Source of the DNA: Rhizophagus clarus | Lineage: Eukaryota; Glomeromycota; Glomeromycetes; Glomerales; Glomeraceae | Direction: 5' to 3' | NCBI GenBank assembly: GCA_015698045.1 | Contig: BLAL01000196.1 | Span: forward strand, 1,240,001 to 1,304,000 | DNA: 64,000 bases | Part shown: positions 25,777 to 36,994 of the stretch, piece after piece | Layout: every line of letters starts with the position of its first letter | How positions within the stretch are numbered: position 1 is the stretch's first letter | Position numbers and translations under genes: made by a program | Notes under the pieces: generated by a model | What the model saw: the letters and a program-made list of their open reading frames with translations, nothing else | What the model was told of the DNA's origin: nothing | The model's database searches: none

Positions 25777-26148
25777 ATGCATACAGCTAATTTACTTGAT
25801 CAGCTTCCGCCTGAATTAATATCATTTATTCTAAAGTATCTTTCGATCCAGGATCTAAAAAATTGTTGTATAAATGATGTATGAAAAAATGAGGTAAGTT
25901 TTGAATTGCCCAAAAGAATTACTCTCTGGAATTTTCGAGTTGGAAAAATGGTTCAAGACAATGATACGGTAAAAGACTTTTATTTGAAACTAAAAGAGTG
26001 CAACAAAAGCGTGGGCTACCATAAAGAACAGCTCAAATGGCTATTCTTCAGAGGATTATCAACTGAGAATATGTTTAAAGTTAATATGGATGGTTTACAA
26101 TCACTTGCATTAGATGAGATACTGGAAAGACTTAGCCTAGAGCAGTGA
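25777..26148 (+). pseudogene. F-box protein, short, broken by one TGA
   Basis: The first 35 codons read as an F-box (LLDQLPPELISFILKYLSIQ, then DLKNCC), the module that recruits substrates to SCF ubiquitin ligases. TGA 25882-25884 falls where the domain usually has Trp. The frame then stays open to 26148, with a helical region (KDFYLKLKECNKSVGYHKEQ) of unknown type. An alternative is that GTAAGT at 25893 is a splice donor; I saw no good acceptor. A TATATAAAAAATG start region and a TTATTTTTCGATTGAAAGAT word lie immediately upstream. Confidence 0.6.
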
Positions 26149-26217
26149 TCACGTAATTTTATTTTTCGTTTAAAGATACAACATATAATACAGACTATTT
26201 AGTCAGAGGCGCTTCGC

Positions 26218-27303
26218 ATGATGCAATTAAGCATCTTTTATTTACCAGAACTATTAGAACAGATTTTACATTTCTTGGTAATAGATAAATCCCTCCACCC
26301 TGCTCTATTTGTTAGCCGACTTTGGTATAGATGTGGTGCCCCTATCCTATGGAGGCATATTGAGCTAAAGGGAAAAGACTTATATCCTGAACAATCTCTT
26401 CCAAATGATTATAAAAATTACTGTGCAAAGGATCACCCTCGATTAAATAAATTCATAAGGATAGAACATGCAAAGGATCTATCTTGATTGAAAAAATTCA
26501 TAAAGTTAGTACGTAGGAAGCAAACGCCAGTTTATTGCTCAAATGTAACTCATCTCGAAATATTATATTACCATTCACTTTTAGATAAAAAAATCATAAG
26601 CATTGTACATTCATACCCAAATATAACCCACTTGAGTTTCATAAATAGCATAGCATTTAGTAATAGAGCATTAGAACTGATAGTGGGTTCATACTCGAAT
26701 CTGAAGTATCTCAATCTATGCATTGATCGGCCAGGTGGCTTTAGGAGCTTTCGTACTCGAGAAGTAGATGGCAGTGGTCTATGGAGAATCGCGAAGTCAT
26801 GCCATAGATTAGAATATCTAAATATCTCTAATCGTAGAGAATATTCTGAAACATCAATTTGTAATGTTATTCGTTCTTGCCTAAGGCTCCAGCAACTCGA
26901 CCTTAGCTTTTGTCAAATTACCGATATAACTATTAAAGAAATTGCTGGTTCGTGTCTTAATTTAAAGTACCTCAATTTGGAAGGGTGTAGTAATATTAGC
27001 AAAGAAGCCGTAGATCAGCTCGTTTCTCTTAATCCAAATATCCATGTTGAGAATTTCATGCCGATTCGGGTACCTTCTCTAGATGTGATCCGTAAACTCG
27101 TAAGGAGTCTGGGGATACCACATGATGCACCAAGAGATGTTGCATCCTTAGATAATTTTATCATCAACAACTTATCAAGGAGATTGAGTGAACGCTGTAT
27201 TCTAGCTAGACCATCGCTCCGGAATGGTGGTCAGTTATATAACACCCGGCATAGTGTTGATAATTTGGCCATATCTCAGATACACCGGCAATCTAACAGA
27301 TGA
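26218..27303 (+). pseudogene. F-box / leucine-rich-repeat protein, one in-frame TGA
   Basis: About 360 codons in a single frame. Residues 5-45 form an F-box-like helix set (YLPELLEQILHFLV, then SRLWYRC). From about residue 100, leucine-rich repeats of the Amn1/FBXL type follow ([32 protein letters not shown]). TGA 26485-26487 splits the gene; its context (CTATCT-TGA-TTG) fits a former CGA Arg codon. Such proteins would be substrate receptors of SCF ligases in the host. A TTATTTTTCGTTTAAAGATA word lies 60 bp upstream. Confidence 0.75.
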
Positions 27304-27445
27304 TCGCCAAGGATTTGTTTCGGTAGAATACTAGCCGATCAAGTAGAATGGTACTCTACCGATCTAACTAATCTGGGTCAGTGATCGGCTCAAAAGAATT
27401 TACTGAGCCATGGATTGTGCGACAAAAAATATAGATTAACTAAAT

Positions 27446-28060
27446 TTATACCAGGCATGAGCACTGATCGGTGTTAGCTGAATTTTTTATGAAAATTTCG
27501 TGTAATTGTTGAAGAGAGACCTTCAGAAATAACGGTAGTCTCTCTTTAGTAAAATAAAACATTTTCACTCCCTTATCGATAAATCTCTGTATTAACACAC
27601 TTGGGACATCTTCTAAAGGACTGTGATATTCCTCAAACTTTTGGAGATATGCTCTTGCATTTTTATCGGCCTCTTCTGCCATTCCTTGATTAGTGTAGCC
27701 AACAATATTGAGTTTCTCCTGAATTGCTATTATATCCTCTTCCAAATACATAAGCAAATTAAATATCTCCCCCAATGAAATATCCGTAGAAGCTTCATTG
27801 CTTTGATATTCCACTTCTAGAACAGGATTACCATAAATGTTGAGATTTTCCTGTATCGGTATTAAATCCCCTACCAATTCTAACAACAATTCATACGAAT
27901 CAGCAAGTGTTTTCCCCATGAGCTCAGAATCTGGAGGCACTGCCAACTGATTTGCATTCCCACCAATACCGAGTTTTTTCTGAATAGCTATTATATCCTT
28001 CTTCTTATATAAAAACAGTCCATATAATTGAGCAAGTGTTTCAGGATTATTATTTGCCAT
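27446..28060 (-). CDS. Protein with three 55-residue YLEEDIIAIQE-type repeats
   Basis: An intact 204-residue frame. Three copies of a helical unit (LYGLFLYKKKDIIAIQKKLG, then LLELVGDLIPIQENL, then LLMYLEEDIIAIQEKL) occupy residues 1-130. A helical tail ends in a CSCLV sequence, which could be a prenylation-like terminus. A damaged paralogue lies directly upstream on the same strand. I do not recognise a named family, and the function is unknown. Confidence 0.6.
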   Translation of the reverse strand: MANNNPETLAQLYGLFLYKKKDIIAIQKKLGIGGNANQLAVPPDSELMGKTLADSYELLLELVGDLIPIQENLNIYGNPVLEVEYQSNEASTDISLGEIFNLLMYLEEDIIAIQEKLNIVGYTNQGMAEEADKNARAYLQKFEEYHSPLEDVPSVLIQRFIDKGVKMFYFTKERLPLFLKVSLQQLHEIFIKNSANTDQCSCLV

Positions 28061-28280
28061 GATTGCTATAATAAAGTAATATATTTAATGAGGAAATCTT
28101 GTGTCCGGAATATTGATCATCAACCGGAGTGATGATCTTCAGCTCAGAAGATTTTTTGTTGAGCCTCACGTGTACTCAAAAAATATAGATTAGCTAATCT
28201 GTTCTAGGCACGGACACTAGCTGAATTTTCACACAATTGAAATAATGATAGTTACTTTCCAGTAAGGAACTGTCAGAAGT

Positions 28281-28740
28281 TTACCCGTAAGTGCTTCGCT
28301 GAAGATACACTCTTGCATTTTTATTGGCTTCTTCTAATCCACTTATTTCCTGATCATAATGACTGACAATACCAAGATGATCTTGAATCATGCTTATATC
28401 CTCTTCCAAATATAAAAGCAAATGATATAATGTCCCAAGTGACATTTTCCCAAATGTTACTTCATCAAAATCTTGCATATTTTCATATAATGTAGTAAGA
28501 ATGGGGTGGCCGATCACATCAAGATCTCCCCGTACATCTATCAATTCCCCCACCAAATCAAATAACAGCCCAAACGAATCTTCAAGTGTTTTTCCTTTTT
28601 TGCTCAATAGGTCCCTTCCTCCGGTCTGGGAGCATACCGAGCTTTTTCTAAATAGCTATTATATCTTTCTTCTTATATAGAAGCACTTCATATAATTGAG
28701 CTTCGCTTTTATCAAAAATAATATTAGTATTTCTTGTCAT
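28281..28740 (-). pseudogene. Damaged paralogue of the 27446-28060 repeat protein
   Basis: It starts at 28740 and follows the neighbour (LLYKKKDIIAI) up to TAG 28650-28648, where the neighbour has CAG (Gln), a direct C-to-T comparison. A frame change near 28615 leads into the open frame ending at 28281, with two further repeat units. The C-terminal tail of the intact paralogue is missing. Confidence 0.7.
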
Positions 28741-29395
28741 GATTGTGTTTATCTCTGGTTAGCATATATTCAAATTTGTGTCTGAAATACTGCTCATCAA
28801 CCAGAGCGGTGATCACCAGCTCGGAAGAATTTGCTGGCCACTCCTGTGCGACAGAAAAATAAGTGGATCATTAGTCAGGTCTTGTGCGACATGTTAATTT
28901 TGCATATACATTTGAAAGAAAACATATTAACCTTTATTCTCTATTTTTTTCCCATACAAACATGAGAAAAATGTGAAAGAAAGTCTAGATGCAACACAGG
29001 ACCTACCATAAAAGTAAATACTGATGGCAGAAGCATATGTTATGAAGGGCTGAGGACTTTGTAATTTTGAGATCTACAAGAACTAACTACCTTTGCGTCT
29101 CTCCGGTAGATCTACATGTGAAAAGGTTTGAAAATTCTGTTTGCATGCACTTTCATAGAACTCTTGGCATCATGCAACAATACTAATTACGCCTCATACT
29201 TCCTTAAATTTTTCCCAGCAAGATATAAAGCATGTAGGGGTATGTGGAAGTTCAGCCAACTTTACTGCGAAAATTTACTTGTAAGTGCTTCGCTAAGGTA
29301 TGTATATGTCAGAAGTTATGTATGTATGGGAACGAGCGCTAAATCGAAAGAAGTTCTCACTATAGCCTTATTACTGATAGATAACAAGAAGCAAG
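28741..29395. other. Intergenic segment with a dispersed repeat copy
   Basis: It contains one copy of the dispersed intergenic repeat (about 28780-28860, with GATCACCAGCTCGGAAG and CTGTGCGACAG). No convincing gene is present. A 94-codon frame at 29128-29412 overlaps the next gene and has unremarkable composition. Confidence 0.4.
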
Positions 29396-29707
29396 ATGTC
29401 TACCACCGATAATAGCAACATTATAAGCCTTAACCTCCGTTTCTGTAATAGTCAAAATAGAAATGTAATTTTTATGATCGAGGTTTCCAAGAACGACCTT
29501 GTCTCTGTTATTGCAGATAGAGTTAGGGCTATATTAGCACCTCATCTTCCAGTCTGTCCTCATAACTTTCATCTTCAACAAATTTATCCAACCAGTATAG
29601 AAAGAAAACGTATGCAACCAGAGAATATGATTTTGGTTTATTTTCCTGAGAATCCGGATGAAGATATGATTCATATTTTTGTCTACTCTCCCCTTTCTCC
29701 AGAATAA
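29396..29707 (+). CDS. Small protein, possibly ubiquitin-like fold
   Basis: An intact 103-residue frame. The order strand-strand-helix (ISLNLRFC, NVIFMIEVSKNDLVSVIADR), then a loop with the word LQQIYP and a final strand (IHIFVYSPL), resembles the ubiquitin-like header of Crinkler proteins or of related effectors. This is judged from pattern only, with no diagnostic motif. It is a separate unit from the downstream SAM gene. Confidence 0.4.
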   Translation: MSTTDNSNIISLNLRFCNSQNRNVIFMIEVSKNDLVSVIADRVRAILAPHLPVCPHNFHLQQIYPTSIERKRMQPENMILVYFPENPDEDMIHIFVYSPLSPE

Positions 29708-29939
29708 TATTTCCTATATTATGTATTGTAGACCGGGTTCCGGCAACGATTTATTTTATAAATAAAGTATTATTATTGTACTGTACATGAGAAATGGGTC
29801 ACGTGAAATGATGCAATGCCTGTACTACAAAAAAACCTATATTAATGGCCAGTATTCTCTTTCCCGAATAGAAATAAATTATCTCACTCCAGAGAGTAAC
29901 ACTATTTTTGTCTGAGCCTAATATCCCTATAAAAGCGCT

Positions 29940-31075
29940 ATGTCTGAAACTAGTACACCTTATACTCCAGCTTCCACCTCCACTACTGTTGCTGGAAATG
30001 AGACGGTCTCGTTGGCGGATGAAATTAAAAAATATAAAACAAAGGAGCTTATCGACTTCTTGCACAAAGAAGAGGACTTGGAGCTTAGTGAGACGGCTAT
30101 AAAAATTTTAGAAAAGGAAGAGGTTAATGGCTGGAACTTTCTCAAGGTAACCGAAGAAAAGCTTCGCAGTTATGGAATGGCTGGTGGACCTGCGACAAGG
30201 CTTGCCGACTTCGCTAAGGAATGTAAGGAGAAAAAGCTGAGGTCGTTCTCCTCGTACAAGACCAAGGCGGACTTGGAGAAAGTATTGCAAGAAGATTATA
30301 AAATCTCGAGTGGGGATATTACTCTTATTCCACAGTTCAAACCAGTTACCTGTCCTGTTGACGAGAGTTTAAGCTCTGCATTGACGATATCCTTCGCAGG
30401 ATAAGGAATATGGGACCAGTTGTAGATAGTAACGAGGCTATGCGTTACGAGTATATTTCTACCATTCTTCACACGGCGTTGAGTCTCCTCGAAGGTTTAA
30501 TAATCACTCCCCAGATGAAAATAACCGGCGAGATAAATACTGGTCGTGTTGACTATGCAATCAAAAAAATTCTGGACGACTTGCTTGAAGAAATAATATG
30601 CATAACCGAGGGTAAACAGAATCAAGCAACCATGGGTATCTGCAAAAACTTACTACAATGTCGAAGTGCTTGTGATGTAAGTATAGCAAATTCTACTAGC
30701 TCGCTCGCTATAGGATGATCATGGGCTATTGCTAACTTACTACTCCATTTCCCTCAGATGAATATAAACATGAACAAGAAAAAAAGAAAGGTGGATGAGG
30801 CATTCGATCCCAACTACGACTACATCTATGGTATAGTCAGTACTGGAACTGACTGGTACTTCATTCTTCACAGCACTGAGGGTATATATAGTACAAGCAG
30901 GACTGAATACTGAATTTTACTAACAGAAGACGCTCTCAAAGATGATACAGAATTGCGTAAGAATGTGAAGAGGGTTTTAGAAGTGATCGTAGGATTATTA
31001 AAGGATAGAGCAGTAGGTAGTGAGGAACTCGCAACTAAGAAGCGCCATGTAGAAGAGATAATCAAGAAAAAATAA
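29940..31075 (+). pseudogene. SAM-domain / PD-(D/E)XK nuclease-like protein, two exons, decayed
   Basis: Residues of about 30-110 form a SAM domain (KELIDFLHKEEDLELSE, VNGWNFLKVTEEKLRSYGM). After a one-base deletion near 30370, the next frame holds a nuclease-like core: GRVDYAI with the acidic residue, and ICITEGKQNQ with the E-x-K pair, the pattern of the PD-(D/E)XK fold. An 81-nt intron (30677-30757, GTAAGT...CCCTCAG with a GCTAAC branch site) joins in phase to a C-terminal exon reading DYIYGIVSTG. That exon has TGA 30911-30913 and the final stop at 31073-31075. A Crinkler-like secreted or nuclear nuclease is one possibility. A TATAAAAG box precedes the start. Confidence 0.7.
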
Positions 31076-31090
31076 TTGTATAGGACACTA

Positions 31091-31143
31091 ACATAGACGT
31101 CATGTATCATGGGCTACGTCCCGAACATTTGTATTTATTTTTA
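31091..31143 (+). repeat. Conserved 3' UTR motif, copy 1
   Basis: Contains GTCATGTATCATGGGCTACG followed by TCC-GAAC and TTTGTATTTATTTTTA. It lies right after the SAM-nuclease stop. Further copies are at 33178-33217, 33285-33333 and 38417-38466. Confidence 0.8.
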
Positions 31144-31313
31144 GTATGTATTAATAAAATATTTTTTCTTGGCATTTTTCCGAGACCGCGCGGTCCCAGA
31201 AATCTGGTGACTTTATAACCTATTTCTCTTGGTAAAATGACAGTCTCTATGTATATACTGTATATACTAACTAACTTTTGAATATTTCACTTCTTGTATA
31301 AAATTTATCAATC

Positions 31314-32978
31314 ATGTCATCCGAGCTTGAAGTATTGAAACAGCGTATCGTTGAACTTGAGGCTAAAAATGTCGAGCTTGAGGCCGAAAAAGCTGAACTT
31401 TTAAAGCGGATTATGGAGGAGAATACTAGACGTGATGTTAAAGTTGAGGAACTGGTGCAAAAAAATAAGGAGCTTGAGATCAGACTTGCGATAGTGGAAC
31501 AGGCTTCCTTACCAGTAGAAGAGCAGTCGTATAATGATAACCCTTCTGACAATAGTACATCTAACTTTAATTCAGTTGTGGAGTATCATGAGAAACCATT
31601 GGTGGATGTTGAAACAGATAATTCCTTTCCTGAAGAGGATAACAAACAAGAACCGATAACAGAGGTGGTGACGGTACCTGCCAACTCTGTGAAGCGCCTG
31701 CGAAGCACCTCAATGGCTAACGGCAAACCGTTGAAAGAGAAAGATATGGATAGTTTCTTGCTTGAGGCTCATAAAAAAATTGTTAGTAGTGAAATAAAGC
31801 AACGTAATAAGGAAAAGAAGCTTCATGCTGAAAGCGTGGCATCTTCAGAACAGGAGGTTGTGAAGCAATCTTGTCAAAACAGTCATAAGAAAAAAGGTGT
31901 TGAGAAAATTGCCCAAGTGATAATTGACGGAATTCAGGATGATGTAAAACATCAAAAGCCAATTTCCTCTGGTTGTTCACTCCGTGAACCATTTCATGAG
32001 ATTGAAATTTCAGCGACGGCCCGTCGCCCAAAATGCTCTTCATCTCTGCTTGATTTAGCAAAGCTATTTGATAAAGCATCAGATGCCGAATATCACACTA
32101 AAAAAGCCAACGAGGAAGAAATTTTATGCTGGGTTAACTTTGGGAAAGAATTTATGGTTCACTTTAGTGAACTCATGGAAAATAGCAATGGCAAAATCGG
32201 AGAGAAAAAAGCAAAAGGTATAATTTATGATGAGATGTTTGAACACCTTGTTACCATTCGTGAGAAGAGATCAAAAGAAATGGGTATACAGCTTCCAAAA
32301 ATCTCCCGTAGTTCTCTAACTAGAAGGACTCAAAGGTCTATGAAGCTTGTTAGAATATTCGAGAAAATAGGTATAGATAAAATTAAGTATCTTAGTACAT
32401 ATAGTCCCAATTCCATTTCAGAGTTGACTAACGATCAAATTCAAGAGATCATAGAGGCCTCAGAGAGGCGGGATAATTCTGCAGAGCAGGACGATTTTCC
32501 AACTCCTGAAATTTCAGCCGGAAATCTTGAGACTAGCGAAAAAATCTTGCCTGAAGAAAATTCATCATTATCAGCCGATTTGGAGGATTATATAAAAACG
32601 CTCACGGGGGATTTTGACGATGAGACTGCTTATTGGGGTACACCATATGAGAACGAAGCTAGGGTAGAGAAAGAAGAGGTGAACGAAGTTAAGGGGTCCC
32701 CCAGGGTCCAGTCAAACGATGATGTATATTTTGATGAGGAAGTCGATCATGATTCCGCACCCCATCCAGTGGAAGAAACGAACGATGATAATGACTGTAG
32801 TCACAACAACGATTCTGAAGAAGAGATGCCAGACGATTCGGATGATGATGGATATAATGGTTACGGTGGATATAATGAATATGGTGAATGTGATAGAGGT
32901 TATTATTATCGTGACGGAAGATATGAAAGGAAAGTCTCACCAATGATGAGTCCTATTATCTCTCCGGTGATCGCCTAG
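31314..32978 (+). CDS. 554-residue coiled-coil protein with acidic C-terminus
   Basis: Intact. Residues 1-75 form a heptad-type coiled coil (LKQRIVELEAKNVELEAEKA). A Lys-rich helix (about 160-180) follows, then a conserved-looking domain at about 270-400 with NEEEILCWVNFG, KKAKGIIYDEMF and RIFEKIGIDKIKYLS. The last 100 residues are highly acidic and end in Gly/Tyr-rich repeats. It belongs to a large family I associate with Rhizophagus genomes; its function is unknown to me. A decayed 5' fragment of a relative lies at 43640. It has no signal peptide or membrane segment. Confidence 0.8.
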   Translation: MSSELEVLKQRIVELEAKNVELEAEKAELLKRIMEENTRRDVKVEELVQKNKELEIRLAIVEQASLPVEEQSYNDNPSDNSTSNFNSVVEYHEKPLVDVETDNSFPEEDNKQEPITEVVTVPANSVKRLRSTSMANGKPLKEKDMDSFLLEAHKKIVSSEIKQRNKEKKLHAESVASSEQEVVKQSCQNSHKKKGVEKIAQVIIDGIQDDVKHQKPISSGCSLREPFHEIEISATARRPKCSSSLLDLAKLFDKASDAEYHTKKANEEEILCWVNFGKEFMVHFSELMENSNGKIGEKKAKGIIYDEMFEHLVTIREKRSKEMGIQLPKISRSSLTRRTQRSMKLVRIFEKIGIDKIKYLSTYSPNSISELTNDQIQEIIEASERRDNSAEQDDFPTPEISAGNLETSEKILPEENSSLSADLEDYIKTLTGDFDDETAYWGTPYENEARVEKEEVNEVKGSPRVQSNDDVYFDEEVDHDSAPHPVEETNDDNDCSHNNDSEEEMPDDSDDDGYNGYGGYNEYGECDRGYYYRDGRYERKVSPMMSPIISPVIA

Positions 32979-33177
32979 GAGAATTATCACATACTTTAGT
33001 ACTGGATTATCTTATAAGTTTATTTTTTTCGAATCACTTGGGAAAAGAAACTTCATCATGTGGAATCGGATGCGCAATTGATATCGGGAAAATTCTTGCC
33101 GAAATTTTTCTGAGTACGTCATTGAAATTAACGTTTATCATATGATTAACCGGTAGATCCCGTTGGAAGTGTGCATA

Positions 33178-33217
33178 TGACATAGCATGTATCATGGACT
33201 ACGTCTAGAACTTTGCC
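33178..33217 (+). repeat. Conserved 3' UTR motif, copy 2
   Basis: AGCATGTATCATGGACTACG followed by TCTAGAACTTTG, a diverged copy with no gene left in front of it. Confidence 0.65.
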
Positions 33218-33284
33218 TCAAAGAAAAAAAGCTAATATCGTTCGAAAAAATAATCGTGTATAATAATAGTCTACAATCATAGAA

Positions 33285-33333
33285 TGACATCATATACCCA
33301 GGGCTACGTCCTGCACCATGTAATTTATCTTAG
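33285..33333 (+). repeat. Conserved 3' UTR motif, copy 3
   Basis: GACATCATATACCCAGGGCT followed by ACGTCCTGCAC and TAATTTATCTTA. It sits about 105 bp after copy 2 and suggests another erased gene copy. Confidence 0.65.
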
Positions 33334-34840
33334 CTCAATGTATTGCAAATAAAAAACGTTTAGGGCACTAACAGAAATCTGATCGGCAAATTAAAATTGC
33401 CAGCGAAGATCCAGGGACTTTTATTCTCAAACTTTCTCGCATATTCTCAAAATTATTACGTATATTATTGTAAAAGGACCCCTTGATGATCTTTAAATAT
33501 GGATAACGTTAAATTCTTTTATTGTTAAATTAAGGAGAGGCCGTTGATCAGATTTTCGTGATGTAGTCATATTAACTTAATTTGCTCCAAAAGCGTATTC
33601 CAAAATCGATCCTGCGAATCATATAAAAAGGTGATGTCCCGGTTAGTGAACTCTTTTATCTGTCTTGCGCAACTAAAGCAAAAATCAAACGAAAAATAAA
33701 ACTTACCATTACTAACATCATCGAAACCAACAATCAAAGCGAACATTCCGCAAAGTTATAATAACGTAGGTTGGTTTTATTGCTCGGCTAGCTTCTTGAA
33801 ACATGTCATCACGATGTTAATCTATTTTTCCTCCTCTATAGATGTCCCAAAATAAAACGGACATATTACTTTTCTCACTATATTTCGGCATTTTGATCTT
33901 CGCCGAGAAAATCACTGACCATCATCACGCGTATAATAGGCGCAGTGAAATTACTCAATGAATCTCATCACATGTGACGGCACAGCAAAAGTCTGGCGCA
34001 GTAATTTATCTTATATAAGCATCTTCACGTGCCGAATTCTTGAAACTTTGCGCAGTACGATAACGTAGAAAAAATCAAGTAATCAATTCTTTGTATATGA
34101 GGCAGAATGTAATATTGTGAAAACTAAGTATATCGGTAAGTGTGAATTGGAAATACTGTATTATTTTTTTTACCTCAGTTACCAATACTCCCTTAATTAT
34201 AATATAGATTCGAAATTTCTTCTTAATTTTGGAGTTATATTGCGGGAAATAATCTTTAGCATAGTCCGTGCGAGTTGGAGAGATAGGCGTAGAAATGGGT
34301 GGGATAATTTATTTAGGAAATTTAGTGTAGTAAAGAGTAGGGATAATAATTTCGTAATTAGCAATAGAAGTATAATTATAGATACTTTTCGTAAAAAATG
34401 TAAGGGAGCAAAGAAATAACTTGATGCTGGGACTCGCATTATAATGGCCTAGGATCCGCGTACTCCCTCCCTCTTTGATAGCATCATACATTTCACTCGC
34501 TTTTCTAACATTTTCCTATTTTGAAATTATAATAAAATTTGTATGTATCTTACTACGAATAACGCAATTTAAATCATACTATCAAAAAATAAATTGTACT
34601 AGATGATGTAATCAGATTCGTATATAGTCACGATTACTCTTTTTTTTTAATGATTATATCAAAAATAAATACCGATAATCTCATACTTCGGACTTACAAA
34701 ACGCGTAAGTTTGATAAAAGCTTATTCAAATTTATATATATATATATAAGACGCGTTCATATAGCTTGATAAAACTTAAACCCTTTCTAAACTTCTAACT
34801 CTTTCTACAAATTTTTCAACTAACTATTTCTACCACAAAA
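33334..34840. other. Long spacer upstream of the Crinkler gene
   Basis: No gene that I can support. A TTATATAAG box at about 34011 precedes a 100-codon frame (34117-34419), but the frame has no motif and unremarkable composition. A (TA)n TATA-like stretch at 34732-34750 lies 90 bp before the Crinkler start and is its likely core promoter. Confidence 0.4.
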
Positions 34841-36994
34841 ATGAGTCTCTTTAAACCTATTTGGTTTCTAATCGAAAGTCATTATCACGCAAATAAAATT
34901 ACCGAACTTTCCGGAAATGATTTTATTGATCTCATTGAAGCAATATCAAAAAAAGAAAAACTGTCTTGTTCGCCATCAAGACTAACTTTATATACAAAAA
35001 AGAAGGCCGATTCACAATTTATCACTTTGAATAATGAAATTTTTAAGGATTGTCAAAAAAACTTCAATAATTTAACAGGGATATATGAAATCGATGAAGA
35101 TAATCCAATCAGAGTGAAGCTTCCGGGTATGTGCTTGTAATTGTAATCGTATAATATTTTAATGTAACTAACTTTGCCCCTTTTGTCTCTTAACCCAATT
35201 TAGATGAACATCAATGTAAGCCTTTGCGTCGTAATGATTGGTCAACTCGAACGTGACGCGCTAACCTTTTTTGTCCATTTTACGTGCCTAGGCAAATCTG
35301 CAAAAAAAGAGATCATTGAATTCTGGAAAAATCTTGATAGAGCGGAAATCATTTTCCAACTAAACGAATCATTGGGCTCTGACTATCTCGAATACCTTGA
35401 AATCAAAAAGGAACAAGATTTAGAGTTCAACTTGCGACCTGGAATATCTTCTAAAAATAATATATACGCTTGTAGGAAAAAAGATACTAATCTCGATATG
35501 GATTTATGGTCAGCTGTAACCGAAGGCTTTATAGGAGTTTTATGTCTACCAAATAATGTTTTTTTTCTGGGTGACGAAGGATTAGGGTCATTCCTCATAA
35601 TTCGAGACTGCTATAAAGAACTCATTATTAAGATGTTTAAACGGGATATATCCAAATTTGGATGTATTATCACAGGTACACCCGGCATAGGTAAAACTTA
35701 TTTTGGGCTGTACCTTCTATATTACATTCGTTTACATCATCCAAATGCCACGATTGTCTGGCAATTAGCCGATTCGGATACTCACCAATGCTATCAATTT
35801 ATGCCAGACGGTAACGTTCTAGTTGGAGGCATAGCACAATTTTATGATTCAATTTCGAACAAGAACAACTATTACATTGTAGATGCTCAGAAACCTGAGA
35901 AAAGTAGCGCATATGTTATTCTATTGACGTCTCCGAAAGCAGAGTTATACAACTCTATATGGAAGTCAGAAGGTATTACCAAGTACTACATGCCGATCTG
36001 GAACGATGAAGAAATAATTACACTATGGAACATCCGTTATAAGGAAATGAAGGACGAAAATGGAGATACATTTACATATGAAAAACTTGAGATGTTGATG
36101 GGAAGATGGGGTTTAATACCTCGAATCCTTAGGAAGTGGAAAGATGATTTATATAGCGAAACAGAGTTCGATAAACTGATCAATGAAGTTGATCTTATGA
36201 AGTGTTTAAAGTCTGTCAATGAGGAAGGAATGTCAAAGGACTCTGCAAGTGGCAGACTTATTCATATTATTGTAGAACCAAACTTTAGAAAATACAAATT
36301 TTGTTTTGCTTCATCATTTGTTTCGGATAGTTTGATAAATGCCTATGAGCGTTACCATCATTCTAGCGTTCGTGATTTTCTCCAAAGCAGTTACAGTGAG
36401 CCGAAAGCTTCTGGACTTCGAGGTAACCTTTTTGAGGATTATGCCCATAGGCAATTGCAAAAGGGCGGTACATTTAGAATTCGCGAACTTACTAAAGGAG
36501 TGACCTCAACAGAGATAATGAATAAAAAAATGGACAAACTATATTACAATTGGTTTGACACGCTGAGGGATGTAGATGCAAATTCTTATAATAGACCTCG
36601 ATCAAGAATATTTGAATCGACAGATTCTTTTGTTTTTAATAGCCAAGAGAACACTTTAGACTTATTTCAAGTTACTGTATCAAAGGCTCATGGTGTAAAG
36701 GTAAGAATAAGCATAAATAATATATATTTTACTAGTTATTTTCTACTGTGGTGCTAACCTGTGGTTTTGTAGGTGAAAGGGTTAGAGAAAATCAAAACCC
36801 ATGTGTGGAATGGTAATATAAAATTATATTTTGTGGTTCCGTCTGACAAATTCGACGATTATCCTTGGCAAAGCTATAGGGGTCTCAACAACCTTGTCAG
36901 TTATAGTCATTCACCATGGATCGATGATCTAAAACAATATGTGCTAGATATAAATTTACGTGAATTCTACAGTAATAATGATAATAATGAGTAA
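34841..36994 (+). pseudogene. Crinkler (CRN)-type protein with P-loop ATPase, three exons, one frame break
   Basis: Exon 1 (34841-35126) encodes a ubiquitin-like CRN header (SLFKPIWFLIESHYHANKIT). Intron 1 (35127-35203) is GTATGT...TTTAG. Exon 2 encodes a P-loop NTPase with Walker A GTPGIGKT (about 35675-35698). Near its end is a region typical of CRN/RHS C-terminal nucleases (LDLFQVTVSKAHGVK). Intron 2 (36701-36772) has a GCTAAC branch site. Exon 3 ends at 36994. Just after intron 1 the spliced frame meets TGA 35254-35256, and the domain continues one frame over, so a one-base change near 35250 breaks the gene unless an unusual splice corrects it. CRN proteins of this layout are predicted nucleus-acting effectors or self-defence proteins. 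Confidence 0.8.

Noticed and set aside
29128-29412. 94-codon plus-strand frame
   Set aside because: No recognisable features; it overlaps the better-supported gene at 29396 and crosses an intergenic repeat.
34117-34419. 100-codon frame after a TATA-like box
   Set aside because: No motif or paralogue. The basic, aromatic composition is not distinctive, so the evidence is too weak for a gene call.
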